Assembly: GCF_026113935.1 (NCBI RefSeq)
Contig: NZ_JAPEUL010000009.1
Span: 454,501 to 518,500, forward strand
Origin: Marinomonas rhodophyticola
GTDB lineage: Bacteria > Pseudomonadota > Gammaproteobacteria > Pseudomonadales > Marinomonadaceae
Direction: 5' to 3'
DNA length: 64,000 nt
The notes beneath the pieces are model-generated. The model saw nothing but the letters and a program-made list of their open reading frames with translations. It did not search any database and was not told where the DNA came from. A program made the position numbers and the translations under genes. Shown here piece by piece: positions 29,544 through 40,017 of the stretch. Each line of letters starts with the position of its first letter. Positions within the stretch are counted from its first letter, which is position 1.

Positions 29544-31192
29544 CTAGTTAATTATCGACTCGGGCACGATCACGCTTAAGGATTGAGGTCTGACGACGAC
29601 TTCTAGCGTCTTTGCTTCACGCGTTTCGCCGTCTATGACATAGTGACCGACTTGACTGATATCCACAGTGACACGTTGTGCTGAACGATGGAAAATACCA
29701 TTGTTGCCCTCAACGGATTCACTGTCTTCGTTTTTATCGCCCATGCCAAGCATGGCCAATTCTGCTAAGTTCAATATTTGCATGCGGTCAGGATCTAACC
29801 AAGTTAAATCCAGCTCACCATCCATAATATTGGGCACACCTTTTCCTTGTGCCAATAACGTCGTAACAGGTGCGGCATTGGCAATGGTTAAGCTTGGCGT
29901 CTTTATGGTAAAGGGGGCTTCATCATTGAGTTGCACGGAAAACTCATGCACTTCGTTTTGTCCGACGGCCTCCCATAAGCCCTTTAAATAAGCCAATTGA
30001 CCGCTGGTGTTTTTCTTTTCTCGATCGGCTTTTTCAATCATTTGTTGCTCAAAGCCAACGCCAGCGAGCAATAACATTAATTCGCCATTACAGGTTGCGG
30101 TGTCAATTCGCTGTTCGCAGCCATCGATCAGATTTAAACAGATGGTTTCAAGTGAGGCTACTTTTGAGAGCGTACCGCATAGTACATGGCTTAAAGCATT
30201 GGCCGTCCCAAAGGGAATGATCCCCAATTTAATGTGAGTGCCAACCATAGCCGCAGCGACCTCTGTGACCGTTCCATCACCACCGCAAGCGATAATCATA
30301 TCGGGTGAGGCTTTAACGGCTTGTTTGGCTAGATCGGTACCATTTATTTCTGGTGTGGTGGTTTTGACCGTGACATTAAAGTAAGCGGATAAATAGCGCA
30401 AAATAACGTCTTGTTGTTCCTCCCATTGACGAGAGACCCGATACCGAGGTTGGCGATTAGCCACGCGGAGTTATGTACCACTAAAAGCTTATTATCTAAA
30501 GCACGTTTTAAATGCTTAAACTGACGTTTGTTCAAGCGAGCGGTTTGGCGAATATCGCGGATCTTATCCATGATAGCATCAGGCGATGATTTGGGTTTTT
30601 GGCTGAGTAAGTACGCCGCCATCATAAATACAGAACGGCCACGACCTAAAGCGCAGTGAATAACAACGGAACGTCCCGTTTTACGATGTGTGTGTATCCA
30701 ATTCAACGCGCGGTGGATTTGTGTATCAGACGGTACAGAATGATCAAGAATCGGAATATTCAAATAATCAATATCGGCTTGATAAGACATCCAGTTTAGT
30801 GAGCTGAACTCGGCGGTCACGTCTAATACCGCACTGATATTAGCGTTTTTGATATCGTGAATATCCGATGGGAATAAGCGTCTCGCAAGGTATAAACCGT
30901 CATCTATTTTTTGCAATGCAGGAACCGAATCTGTGCTTCTCGCCCAGCTGTTATAGAGTTGTGTACTCCACAAAAATGGCATAAATACCCAACGAATATA
31001 GACGGGCACCGTGCCATCGGAGCGTTTGCGAAAAATAGTCGGTTTATTAAGAAGATAGGCAAGACTGACGGTGAAAAATGACAAGGCAAACCATGCCCAA
31101 GCCAACTGAAAATACACATTGCGAGTCATAATAACCAACAATACAAAGACAGCCGTGATCAATAAATAATAGTTTGGTTTAAACAATACCAC
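29544..31192 (-). CDS. Fused dual-specificity phosphatase / diacylglycerol kinase-like protein (one frameshift)
   Basis: N-terminal half: two TM helices (residues 8-24 and 30-48), then a tyrosine/dual-specificity phosphatase with the CX5R P-loop VIHCALGRGRSVF. C-terminal half: LCB5/YegS-type lipid kinase with ACGGDGTVTEVAAAMVG and LGIIPFGTANALS. The halves overlap in different frames; one missing C near 30451 joins HNSAWLIAN to PRYRVSRQWEEQ, giving about 550 residues. I infer a membrane-tethered lipid or phospholipid phosphatase-kinase; substrates are unknown. If the break is real it would be two genes. Confidence 0.8.
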
Positions 31193-31333
31193 TCTCCTAG
31201 AGTCCAGCTATAGTGTAAACAGAGTACCACACCCCCTATTAAAATAAAGGCAGGGAGAAGTGAGGATGCTGTAAAGCTAGGTAAACAGTGCAAAATCAGT
31301 TGCAAAGTTTTTTTAGGAGTTTGCGGGGTACTT

Positions 31334-32639
31334 CTAATCCAAGTGGTATGTCGACAAATAGTTGAAACTCTTTTTAGCGCTTTTTTCCAGTTCTGTTAGA
31401 AGCATAACGGTACTGTCTGCTAATTTTACCCCTTTGCTGAGTAAAAAATCGCCGTTATGATTTCTTAAGTCTCGAGACAATACCATTCCTGCTGTCAGTT
31501 GCTGAGAGGTAACATGAAGGTCGTTGATAGGCGTTTCAACTTTCTTCAAAGATAAAGAGGATTTTAGCGCTTCAACGGCACTGACAGAATAATGAGTACC
31601 GGATTTGGTCTCTAAATAGTTGATTGCGTCTTGATGGGTTAGCGTTTTTTCTAACAGGCGGCCTGTAATTAACTCAACATAATCATTGGCTACGGTTAAT
31701 ATTTGGGCGGACTTAGGAATGGATTCGCCTTTCTCTCCTCTAGGATAACCTTCACCGTTTAGATATTCCTTATGGTGAAGGATAATGTCGGCAACGGTCA
31801 CTAAAGGGCGGATGTTTTTAAGTAACATCGCCCCTTTTAACGGATACTGTTTATACTCGTGTTTTTGTTCTTCTGATAATAAAACGTAAGGAGTGAATAG
31901 CAGTTCATCAGCGAAGCTCATTTGGCTCATGTAACGCATTTTAGCGGCCCTAGTAAGATGAATAAGCTCTCTTTGCGGTAAATGTAACAGTTCTGCCATG
32001 TCTGTTACTAAGCTAATTATATCGGGCACATCAACGTTAGGTTTGGGATTCCGCATATCTAACAGGTTGGCAAATAGATCAATTGTACTCTTGTAGTTTT
32101 CCTGTAGTGCAGAGTTAATTTCGATGATTTTTTTTGTGCGTTCTTTGACCGTTGCTTCTAATGATTCATTCATTGCGATGAGTTTTTCATTCTGAGAGGC
32201 AAGCAGAGACTGCAGGTGTTCATTCTTTTTCTTTAGATTTATAGTGACTAAAGTGTCTTCAACCAATTGTTGCAGTTTTTCGTCGTCCCATGGTTTTTCT
32301 ACGTAATGAGAAATTTTACCTAAGTTTACTGCCTCAACGATCGCTTCCATATCTGCATAGCCAGTTAAAAGAATCCTCTTTGTATGTGGATATTGCTCTG
32401 CCGCAGCAGTTAAAAATTCAGGTCCAGTCATTTTAGGCATACGGGCGTCAGAAATGATAATATCAATATTGTGTTCTTTTAATATTTCTAGTCCTTCGTG
32501 GCCGCTACCCGCTATAAATACATTGCACTCTGTTTTGCGAAATAAACGCTTTAAAGATGACAGTACATTTTTCATCATCGACCAGTAGTAAGCTTGGCAG
32601 TATTTCCTGATCCTCCATGTCTAATACATTGATGTTCAT
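31334..32639 (-). CDS. Response regulator with degenerate HD-GYP domain (HnoD-like; one frameshift)
   Basis: Receiver domain (LLLVDDE, an indel near 32590 where A6 reads as A5, then IDIIISDARMPKMTG with the phospho-Asp, LLTGYAD and KPWDDEKL), a coiled coil (about 130-175) and an HD-GYP-type domain. The catalytic HD pair is absent: AAKMRYMSQMSFADEL stands where HDIGKIG is expected. HHKEYLNGEGYP keeps the HH and a GYP. It should therefore lack c-di-GMP phosphodiesterase activity. Shewanella HnoD has the same degenerate output and inhibits a partner EAL protein. ATG at 32639 overlaps the kinase stop. Confidence 0.8.
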
Positions 32640-34154
32640 GTAGCATTCTCCTTTAAACTGGCTGCGCGAGTGTCTTGGTAAGGTAACCAAATGCTAAATT
32701 CTGTCCCTTTGCCTAGTTCACTTTTCACTTCAATGGTGCCTTGGTGATCTTCAATAATGCCATAGGATATCGATAAGCCTAATCCGGTACCCACACCCAC
32801 GTCTTTGGTGGTAAAAAATGGATTGAAAATAGACTTCAAGTCTTTTTCATCAATACCACAACCGTTATCGGCAACCTTTACGGTGATGCCATTTGAGCCT
32901 TCTGCTAGTGTTATCGTTAACTCGCCATGTTCATTCATTGCATGAGACGCATTCACAAATAGATTTAAAAACACCTGCAAAAGTTCACCGCTATTTGCCA
33001 TTATTGCTGGTACGTCGTCTATATGCTTGTTTACCACGCCCTTAAACTTTAGTTCATTATTGGCGAGTCTTAATGCTTCATCGATAATTTCATGGATCTT
33101 ACAGGCTTCTTTTTGATTGTCTGATTGACGTGAAAAGCGTTTTAAGCCGCCGACGATGTCGATAATTCGCTTAACACCTTGTTGTGACTCATCAAGAAGG
33201 TTTTGTGTATCCTGCATTAAAAAGTTCATATCAATATCACACCAAATCTTCTCGACGATTTGGGCTGGCTTATTGACATTAGAATCAGGAGATCGAAGAG
33301 AGGCTTTTGTTAACGCTTTAGATGCGGCAGCATAGTCTATAAAGTCATTAAGGTATTCGCCTAAAGACTTCATATTACTTTTGATAAACCCCATTGGGTT
33401 ATTAATTTCATGGGCAATCCCAGCCGAAAGTTGCCCAACGGTTGCCATTTTTTCTGATTGGATAAGCTTCTTTTTGTGCTTCTTTTAGCGCTTCATTAGC
33501 ACTGGTGATTTCTTTATAACTTTCCAGCAGCCTGTCTTCCTGAAACCTGTGCTCCATTATTATGGCGAGTTGTTTGATTCCTGTTTTGAAGACATTCAGT
33601 ACCTGATTTTGTTTGTCTGTTAATCCTTGACTAAACAAAAAGATGATGCCGCTAATATAATCTAGGCTGATGACTGGTAAGGCAATGACCGTATCGATTT
33701 TCTTCCCATTGATGACCAAATCGATAATCTGTAAATGTGTCGTTTTCCTTTCTTTAACATGGTGTTCGACTTCGTTAATGATTTCTTTGGCTTCATTGCT
33801 GTTGATTTCTAGTGCTTGCTCTTCATGTTGACCGAGATTTTGTAGTAGCGCAGAGTAAGTGTCAGCCTGATTGCGATCGAATGGGAAATGGGCAAAAGCG
33901 GCAAAGGACATGTCGCTTAGATGCATCATGTCATTGACGATAGTGGGCAGAAAATCACGAAAACGCGGTTTTTCTAGACCGTATCGACCAATATGAATAA
34001 GAAATTTATTTTCTCGTACTGCAAAGTGTAGAGAGTCAACATTTTCTTTTAAAGCAAGATTAACAAAGTGAAGCTCGCGGCTTTTTTGCTCAAGAATGGC
34101 CTCTGCATTTTTACGTGCTTTACGCTCTCGCTGGAAAGCCGCTTCGTATTCCAT
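32636..34154 (-). CDS. H-NOX-associated sensor histidine kinase (HnoK-like; one frameshift)
   Basis: Soluble kinase of about 505 residues. N-terminal coiled coil (residues 5-40), a GAF-like sensor (about 55-210), a second coiled coil, then an indel near 33455 and the HisKA domain KMATVGQLSAGIAHEINNPMG with the phospho-His. ATPase motifs are NLFVNASHAM (N-box), DNGCGID (G1), FFTTKDVGVGTGLGLS (F/G2). It is 13 bp downstream of the H-NOX gene and overlaps the response regulator; NO-bound H-NOX probably inhibits its autophosphorylation as in related systems. Confidence 0.85.
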
Positions 34155-34167
34155 GTCCGTCTCCTAG

Positions 34168-34710
34168 TTAGCTGCGTTCTATTATCATGGAGCAATGATC
34201 GGCTCCTTCATTCATACAGCAAGTGTGTTTAATGGTAACGGACGTTCCAAAACTCTCAGCCGCTTGGTGTACTAGGCCAATGGCTAATAAACACATTTTT
34301 CGAGGTGATTGATAATAAAGTGTGACGCCATTTTTACGCTTTTCGGTGACGAGAATTTTTGGTGTTAAAGCATCTGGATAGAGCTTGTTAACTTCCACAT
34401 GAATAACAGAATCTACCGCTTCTAGTAGTGACCAAAGGTCTGGGAAATTCATCATCGAAGGTGGCAAGCTATGGGCTAAGCCTTTGTATAAATAGCGTCC
34501 AAAGGCCTCGATCAGATCTGGCACTGGAATAGCGCTATGCTCGGACAGTGCGACGACAAGGGACACTATTTCCTGATCATCGTAATTGTCTGCACTGGTA
34601 TAAATTCCACCGCTGGGTAAGTCACATCTACTTAGTAATGTTTCCCAGCATTCCATACCAAATTGGTCTTCGATCATTTCTTGAAAGTGAGTAAAAACGG
34701 CACCTTTCAT
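34168..34710 (-). CDS. hnoX: H-NOX haem nitric oxide-binding protein
   Basis: 180-residue haem sensor. The start MKGAVFTHFQEMIEDQFG is typical. The proximal haem ligand is His104 in VIHVEV, the distorting proline is Pro112 in KLYPDA, and the propionate-binding YxSxR is Tyr133-Ser135-Arg137. The C-terminal part has extra cysteines (HTCCMNEGADHC), the zinc/redox-site cysteines known in some proteobacterial H-NOX. It heads the hnoX-kinase-regulator operon and should bind NO with picomolar-type affinity, by analogy. Confidence 0.92.
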   Translation of the reverse strand: MKGAVFTHFQEMIEDQFGMECWETLLSRCDLPSGGIYTSADNYDDQEIVSLVVALSEHSAIPVPDLIEAFGRYLYKGLAHSLPPSMMNFPDLWSLLEAVDSVIHVEVNKLYPDALTPKILVTEKRKNGVTLYYQSPRKMCLLAIGLVHQAAESFGTSVTIKHTCCMNEGADHCSMIIERS

Positions 34711-35090
34711 GATATCTACCCTGCGCAGTTGTATAATTTAATAGAGTAGACAAAAAGCGTAGAAAATCTTAGACGTAATTGGTTTAGGTGCGTAATTTTT
34801 TGTTGGGCGTTAAGGCGTATATGGTAAAGAGAAAGCCAAAGTTGAACTCGTGTCATGTAAATGTGGATTCATGTGTTAGCGTTTAGCTTTAGTCAGACGG
34901 GATATCACCATAAATAATGTTTGAAATACATTAAACGGAAAAAAACGCTGTTTCATTCATCTTTGACAGATTTTCTGCATAGTTTGGAATAAAAAGGTAA
35001 TGAAATGTGAGACTCATGTTCACCTCTATTGCATAAAACTGACGTTTGTTAATCTCATTAACAAGATGATAGCCGATGCAGGTGTCAGTG
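34711..35090. other. Intergenic region upstream of hnoX
   Basis: About 380 bp between the divergent hnoX and kinase-like genes. AT-rich, with no open frame or RNA gene that I can support. Promoters for both genes must lie here, but I see no clear NO-regulator site. Confidence 0.5.
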
Positions 35091-35840
35091 ATGAAAGAGC
35101 AAGTTTTGACTGCGCAGTTAGGTGAGTGCTTTCCTGAGCATTCATTCCATAACCATCATATTAGTGTGCTTCACAAAGGGCGCTTCGCCAATGCGATCGT
35201 CTATCGATACAAAGATGATCACTTTGATTTTGTTATTAAAGATTTTCAACATAGCCCTTGGATCGTGAGGAAAACGGTTGCGCGTTTGTTTATTAATCAA
35301 GAATACAAAGCCTTAGAGCGCCTCAGCGGCATGAATGGCGTGAGCAATGAATTTCATCGCCTTTCTGACATTAGTATTGCCTATTCTTTTATTGAGGGAA
35401 CACCTCTACGAACACTCAATAAACAAAATAAGAAACTGCCTAAGCTTTTCTTTAGCCAATTAGAACATAGAGTGTCTGAAATGCACCGTCGCGGTTTGGT
35501 GCATTTAGATTTACGAAATCTAGGTAATATTCTTGTCGGAGAAGACGGCCAGCCTTATTTTATTGATTTTCAATCTGCTATAACCTATTCCCGTTTTCCC
35601 ATTGGGTTACAGCGTATTATGCGGGGGGCGGATCTCTCGGGTGTATATAAAGCTTGGTCAGCGCTGTGTGAACACCCCATGGCTGAGTATAAGAAAGCGT
35701 TTTTCATCCATTATAACCAATTAAGAAAGCGCTGGATTTTTCGTGGTTATCCAATACACCGTGCTTATCTCTGGTTGTCTGGTCTCGCCAGTCAGCTGCC
35801 TGGTGCTGATTTGTTTCGCAATATGATGGAAAAGCTGTAA
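35091..35840 (+). CDS. LPS-kinase/RIO-like protein kinase
   Basis: About 250-residue kinase-like fold. The catalytic loop is HRRGLVHLDLRNLGNILV (HxDLRxxN) near residue 140, and the metal-binding motif is YFIDFQ in place of DFG. The N-lobe VIKDF lysine is at about 46. Resembles InaA/WaaP-type Kdo kinases and small RIO-like kinases, which phosphorylate LPS sugars or unknown targets. ATG 35091 has AGGTG upstream; ATG 35076 is possible. No LPS genes are adjacent. Confidence 0.65.
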   Translation: MKEQVLTAQLGECFPEHSFHNHHISVLHKGRFANAIVYRYKDDHFDFVIKDFQHSPWIVRKTVARLFINQEYKALERLSGMNGVSNEFHRLSDISIAYSFIEGTPLRTLNKQNKKLPKLFFSQLEHRVSEMHRRGLVHLDLRNLGNILVGEDGQPYFIDFQSAITYSRFPIGLQRIMRGADLSGVYKAWSALCEHPMAEYKKAFFIHYNQLRKRWIFRGYPIHRAYLWLSGLASQLPGADLFRNMMEKL

Positions 35841-35899
35841 GAGCAGGCCCTGATACGTTATGAATCCCATACCAATAACAGGATTTTTCTAAAGCGCGA

Positions 35900-37828
35900 T
35901 TAACTACTGACAATTAGATTGTTCAAGGCTTTGGCAATCAGATCTTTTTTCACTAAGGTGCGTTTCACTGGTTTATCAAACCAGAAATCCATCGGCTGAT
36001 CAAAACCGATGCCGTGCATGTAGTTGTAAAGCGCCTTACGTAATCCGTCGCCTAACATATCGTGATCCGTACCGGTTGGATCGGTGAAATCCACATCGTT
36101 TTCCGCGAACATGATGTCAGGACGTTCCGCGAGCGTGATGCCATATTCTTCCGGATTAATGCCTATCGGGCTGTGTGCTGTGGCCGCGAATCGATGCCAG
36201 AAGGCCGATTGGAAGCATTCTTGTGCCATCATTTGACGCACCATTTCGAGCGCATCAACGGTTTCTTGCTCGGTTTGAGTAGGGAAGCCATACATCAAAT
36301 AAGAATGCACCAGAATACCCGCATCACTGAAAGCTTTGGTTACGCGAGCCACTTGCTCCACACTGACGCCTTTTTTCATCAGTTTTAGTAATCTATCAGA
36401 GGCCACTTCAAGACCACCGCTTACGGCAATACAGCCAGAATCCGCTAACAACTGGCAGCGCTCTGGTGTAAAGGTTTTTTCAAAGCGAATATTGCCCCAC
36501 CAACTGATCACCACGCCCCGTTCGATTAGGCGTCTTGCTAAGGCAAACAGCGCTTTTGGTGGTGCGGCTTCATCGACAAAGTGAAACCCCGTCTGTCCGG
36601 TTTCTTCGATTAATTCTTCAATGCGATCCACCAGAATATCGGCACCCGCTGCGTCGTAACGGTCGATGTAATCCAGTGTCACATCACAGAAACTGCATTT
36701 GCGCCAGTAACAGCCGTGGGCGATGGTTAGCTTATTCCAGCGGCCATCGCTCCAGATGCGATGCATAGGGTTGAGCATTTCACACAAGGACAAGTATTCG
36801 GTTAACGGCAAACCATCGTAAATTGGCGTGCCAACATCGGTTTGCGGAATGTCGTGCAACTCGGCGTTTTCATTGTAGTGAACGAATGGTTCGCCATCTT
36901 CGTCTTCAGCGAGGAAGTAAGTACGCACTAACTCGTCTATCTCACGCTTGCCGTCAAAGAATTCCAATAGTGTCATAAATGGGCGTTCGCCATCATCTAG
37001 GCAGATGAAATCGACAAACTCGAACACACGAGGATCTTTCAGTGCGCGTAGCTCAGTATTAATAAAACCACCACCCAATACTATAGGTAGGTCAGGATTA
37101 ATGGCTTTACAGGTTTGCGCGATACGTAGAGCGCCTAACATATTGCCGGGAAATGGCACGGTTAACGCCACCACACTAGGCTGAGTTTCTTCCAAATACT
37201 GCTCGACTAATTGCTCTAAAATTTCAGAGCTAAAGCTTGGCTCGCCCATCAGGGTATTGTAGAGATCATCAAAACTTGGGTTAGCCGCTGCCAAACGCTC
37301 GCCATAACGGCTGACTTCAAAATACGGGTCAACGCCTTGTGTGATCACCGCCGACAAATCATTGATAAACAAAGTGGCTAAATACTTGGCTTTGTCTTGC
37401 ACACCAAGCTGACCAAAAGCGGTTTTGAGAATATCGCCTGACACTTCTTCCATCTGCGCAATGGCGTCAAACGCTGGGCCTTCTGGCAAAAAACGCCGCG
37501 AAACAATACGCAGCGCAAGACTGGAATCCTTGCCTTGTAAAAAGCGAATAACCGGTTCGACACACAGACGATAACGGTCAAATTCGGCTAAGAAACAAAA
37601 CACCGCGTCGGGCAGTTCATCGTCTTCAAAGGATTCGAAGTTGTCTTCCACATGCTGACGAATAATATCCAGCGCCGGTGCTGTCATCATTTCAAGGAAC
37701 AGCTCAATGGCCGGATCGCGCTGTACCGCCTCATAGCCCCGAGAGCGCAAAAAGCCAGTCAGATACGCCGTTGCGGGATACGGTGTATTCAGTTGCGTCA
37801 TGGGTGGGGTCATCAGAAGAACGGTCAT
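35900..37828 (-). CDS. B12-binding-domain radical SAM protein
   Basis: 642 residues. An N-terminal leader (SPYPATAYLTGFLRSRGYEA region, about 15-35) and a Rossmann-like cobalamin-binding-type domain (VVALTVPFPGNMLGALRIA to GGGFINTEL, about 218-260) precede the radical SAM barrel. The cluster cysteines are Cys373, Cys378 and Cys381 (CYWRKCSFC), a CX4CX2C spacing rather than CX3CX2C. GGLEVASDRLLKLMKKG and HSYLMYGFPTQTEQE follow. The usual DxHxxG cobalamin motif is not visible. It lies beside the B12 uptake operon. Reaction unknown. Confidence 0.8.
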   Translation of the reverse strand: MTVLLMTPPMTQLNTPYPATAYLTGFLRSRGYEAVQRDPAIELFLEMMTAPALDIIRQHVEDNFESFEDDELPDAVFCFLAEFDRYRLCVEPVIRFLQGKDSSLALRIVSRRFLPEGPAFDAIAQMEEVSGDILKTAFGQLGVQDKAKYLATLFINDLSAVITQGVDPYFEVSRYGERLAAANPSFDDLYNTLMGEPSFSSEILEQLVEQYLEETQPSVVALTVPFPGNMLGALRIAQTCKAINPDLPIVLGGGFINTELRALKDPRVFEFVDFICLDDGERPFMTLLEFFDGKREIDELVRTYFLAEDEDGEPFVHYNENAELHDIPQTDVGTPIYDGLPLTEYLSLCEMLNPMHRIWSDGRWNKLTIAHGCYWRKCSFCDVTLDYIDRYDAAGADILVDRIEELIEETGQTGFHFVDEAAPPKALFALARRLIERGVVISWWGNIRFEKTFTPERCQLLADSGCIAVSGGLEVASDRLLKLMKKGVSVEQVARVTKAFSDAGILVHSYLMYGFPTQTEQETVDALEMVRQMMAQECFQSAFWHRFAATAHSPIGINPEEYGITLAERPDIMFAENDVDFTDPTGTDHDMLGDGLRKALYNYMHGIGFDQPMDFWFDKPVKRTLVKKDLIAKALNNLIVSS

Positions 37829-37883
37829 AGCCTGCCTTTAAAGTAAAACCTAATCGGAATAGGCAGATTCTAGCATTTAACGC

Positions 37884-37911
37884 TTTTAAAGGGGCCAGGT
37901 CCCTTAAAATA
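37884..37911. repeat. REP-like palindrome
   Basis: TTTTAAAGGGG and CCCTTAAAA arms around CCAGGT make a strong hairpin with no T tail in the direction of a nearby gene end. It lies between divergent units and resembles GGGGNCAGG-type repeats elsewhere in the window. Confidence 0.35.
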
Positions 37912-37974
37912 TAATGTCTTTAATCTGTGCGTGAAGTGCATTCATTTAGCGTTATCTTCGCTCTGTGTTAGAGT

Positions 37975-38178
37975 ACGCGCCGTTACAGGTTGTGGACCTC
38001 TGTGTCCGCAATAATAGGGAAGTCAGTGCAATTCTGACGCTGCCCCCGCAACGGTAAAAAAGTCAAACTCTGCCAATACGCCACTGTGGTTTGCCATGGG
38101 AAGGCGGCAAAGCCTGCATTCGCAACTTTTGAGTCCGGAGACCTGCCTGTAGCTGGGGGTTCTGCGCAAGCGTGAACC
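37975..38178 (+). ncRNA. Cobalamin (adenosylcobalamin) riboswitch
   Basis: The 5' leader of the btuB-like gene carries the class signatures in order: GTCAGTGCAATTCTGACGCTG followed by CCCCCGCAACGGTAA (the core around the B12 box), a variable arm, then GAGTCCGGAGACCTGCCTG. When B12 is bound it should hide the btuB ribosome site and repress uptake. The btuB ATG is about 50 bp downstream. Confidence 0.92.
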
Positions 38179-38227
38179 AAATGTCATCACTGTGCGGGCG
38201 TGCTCAGTGCAACAGTAGATCTTATTT

Positions 38228-40017
38228 ATGAAAACTCAATTTACTCCTGCGTTCACGAGAACCCTCGTGGCGTGTAGTGTCATGTCCGTCGTTTCGGCTC
38301 AGGCAGAGACAACATCGGATTCATCGTCAACCTTATCGCCTTTGGTCGTCACGGCAACATCAACACCAGTGAGCACTGCCGATTCGCTTTTTTCTGTCAC
38401 CGTCATCGACGCAGAAGAAGTGAACGCCCAGCAAGCGCAACAAATAACCGAGTTACTGGCCGCTCAGCCCGGCGTCGACGTCAGTTCAAATGGTGGTTAC
38501 GGAAAAACCACCAGTGTCTACATGCGTGGCGCGGGGGCTGAATCGACTAAGTTTTTGTTAGACGGTATTCCGCTGTATTCCGCAACGTCGGGTGGGGCGC
38601 CTTTTGAAAACATTCCAGCTTCTTTGATTGATCGCCTAGAAATGGTTCGTGGGCCGAAAGCCACGCTCTACGGTGCGGACGCGGTGGGTGGCGTGATTCA
38701 GATGTTTTTACCCGAAGCGGGAGACGAGCCTGAAGCGAATCTCGCCATCGGTGCGGGGTCGTTTAATACCAAAACAACAGAGCTAACCTTAGCGGGCTCC
38801 CGTGATAATACTCAGTACCTCTTGTCGGCTGGAATCTTTGAGACCGACGGTGACATAGTCAAAAAAGGGGAAGAGGCTCAAGGCTATCGCAATGAAAATA
38901 TATTACTCAATGTTGGGCACCAATTTGATAGCGGTGCACGTATCAGCAGCTTGGTAATGAACAGCGCAGGACGCAATCATTATGTGGGTGACGAAAGTGA
39001 TTACCAGGTGCAAGTGATCGGTCTGGGGGCCAGCTTTCCGGTGACGGACAATTGGGAGACAGAGTTCAAAGTTTCTCAGGCCCGCAACGATAGAACCACG
39101 GTGTCCTCTGCGGAAACCTACGCGACGACGACACAAACTGCTCGTTGGAGTAATACGGTTTGGGCAGACGATCATGAATTTGTATTGGGTGCGGAAACCT
39201 CTGAAGACAGTGTGGATGTGACGCGCTATCAAGCACCAGACCGTCGTAATGACGCGGCCTTTGCGCAGGCCTTGTTTGATTTTGGAGTGACCAGCTTACA
39301 GCTCAATCTTCGCCAAGATCATAATAGTGCCTATGGAGATTCAACAACGGGTGGCGTGGCGGCGGGTTATAAGCTCGATGCGATTCATCGACTGCGCGCC
39401 AGCTATGGCGAAGCTTTTGCCGCTCCTACGTTTAATGACTTGTATTATCCGGTAGTGGCGATCCCACACTGGATGCCACACGCTCTAAAACAGTAGAAGT
39501 GGGAATTCGTGCCGACTATGGCGACCGATATTGGGATGTGGCGGTGTTTGACGCTTCCTATGGTGATCTCGTTATTTGGTCTAACTACACAGGGTCTTGG
39601 AAAGCCTATAATGTGGACTCTACCGCGCAGGGAATCGAGTTATCGTCTGGTTTGACGCTGGAACAATGGCGACTTGGTGCCGCGTTTACTTGGTTGGACG
39701 CCAAGGACGATGAGACGGGTTTTCAACTGCCTAAGCGTGCTCAGCGTAGTGCGCGTCTTAGTCTAGATCGTACGTTTGAACAGGGCCAAATAGGCATGAC
39801 CTTGATTGGTGCCAACGGCCGTGCGACGACTTTAGGCAGCGATGAAATGTTGCCAGGGTACGTTACTTTGGATTTGCGTGCCAGTTACGATTTTGCCATC
39901 GATTGGAACGCTGAGTTGAGTGTGAAGAATGCTCTTGATAAAGAATACCAAACTGCCAAAGATTATATAAATCCGGGGCGTGGTGTTTTCCTAACGCTTA
40001 ACTATTCGGCATTTTAA
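38228..40017 (+). CDS. btuB: TonB-dependent vitamin B12 receptor (one frameshift)
   Basis: Outer-membrane receptor of about 595 residues. Signal peptide ending near VSAQA (residue 26), TonB box LSPLVVTATS, a plug domain (LLAAQPGVDVSSNGGYGKTTSVYMRG, cited by its ends; LERLEMVRGPKATLYGADAVGGVIQ-like) and a 22-strand barrel with the C-terminal aromatic end (LNYSAF). The frame breaks near 39468 and resumes as ATRSKTVEVGIRADYG. Regulated by the cobalamin riboswitch upstream and followed by btuFCD without a gap. Confidence 0.9.

Noticed and set aside
38903-39232. 109-codon frame antisense to btuB
   Set aside because: Fully inside a well-supported receptor gene and without family features.
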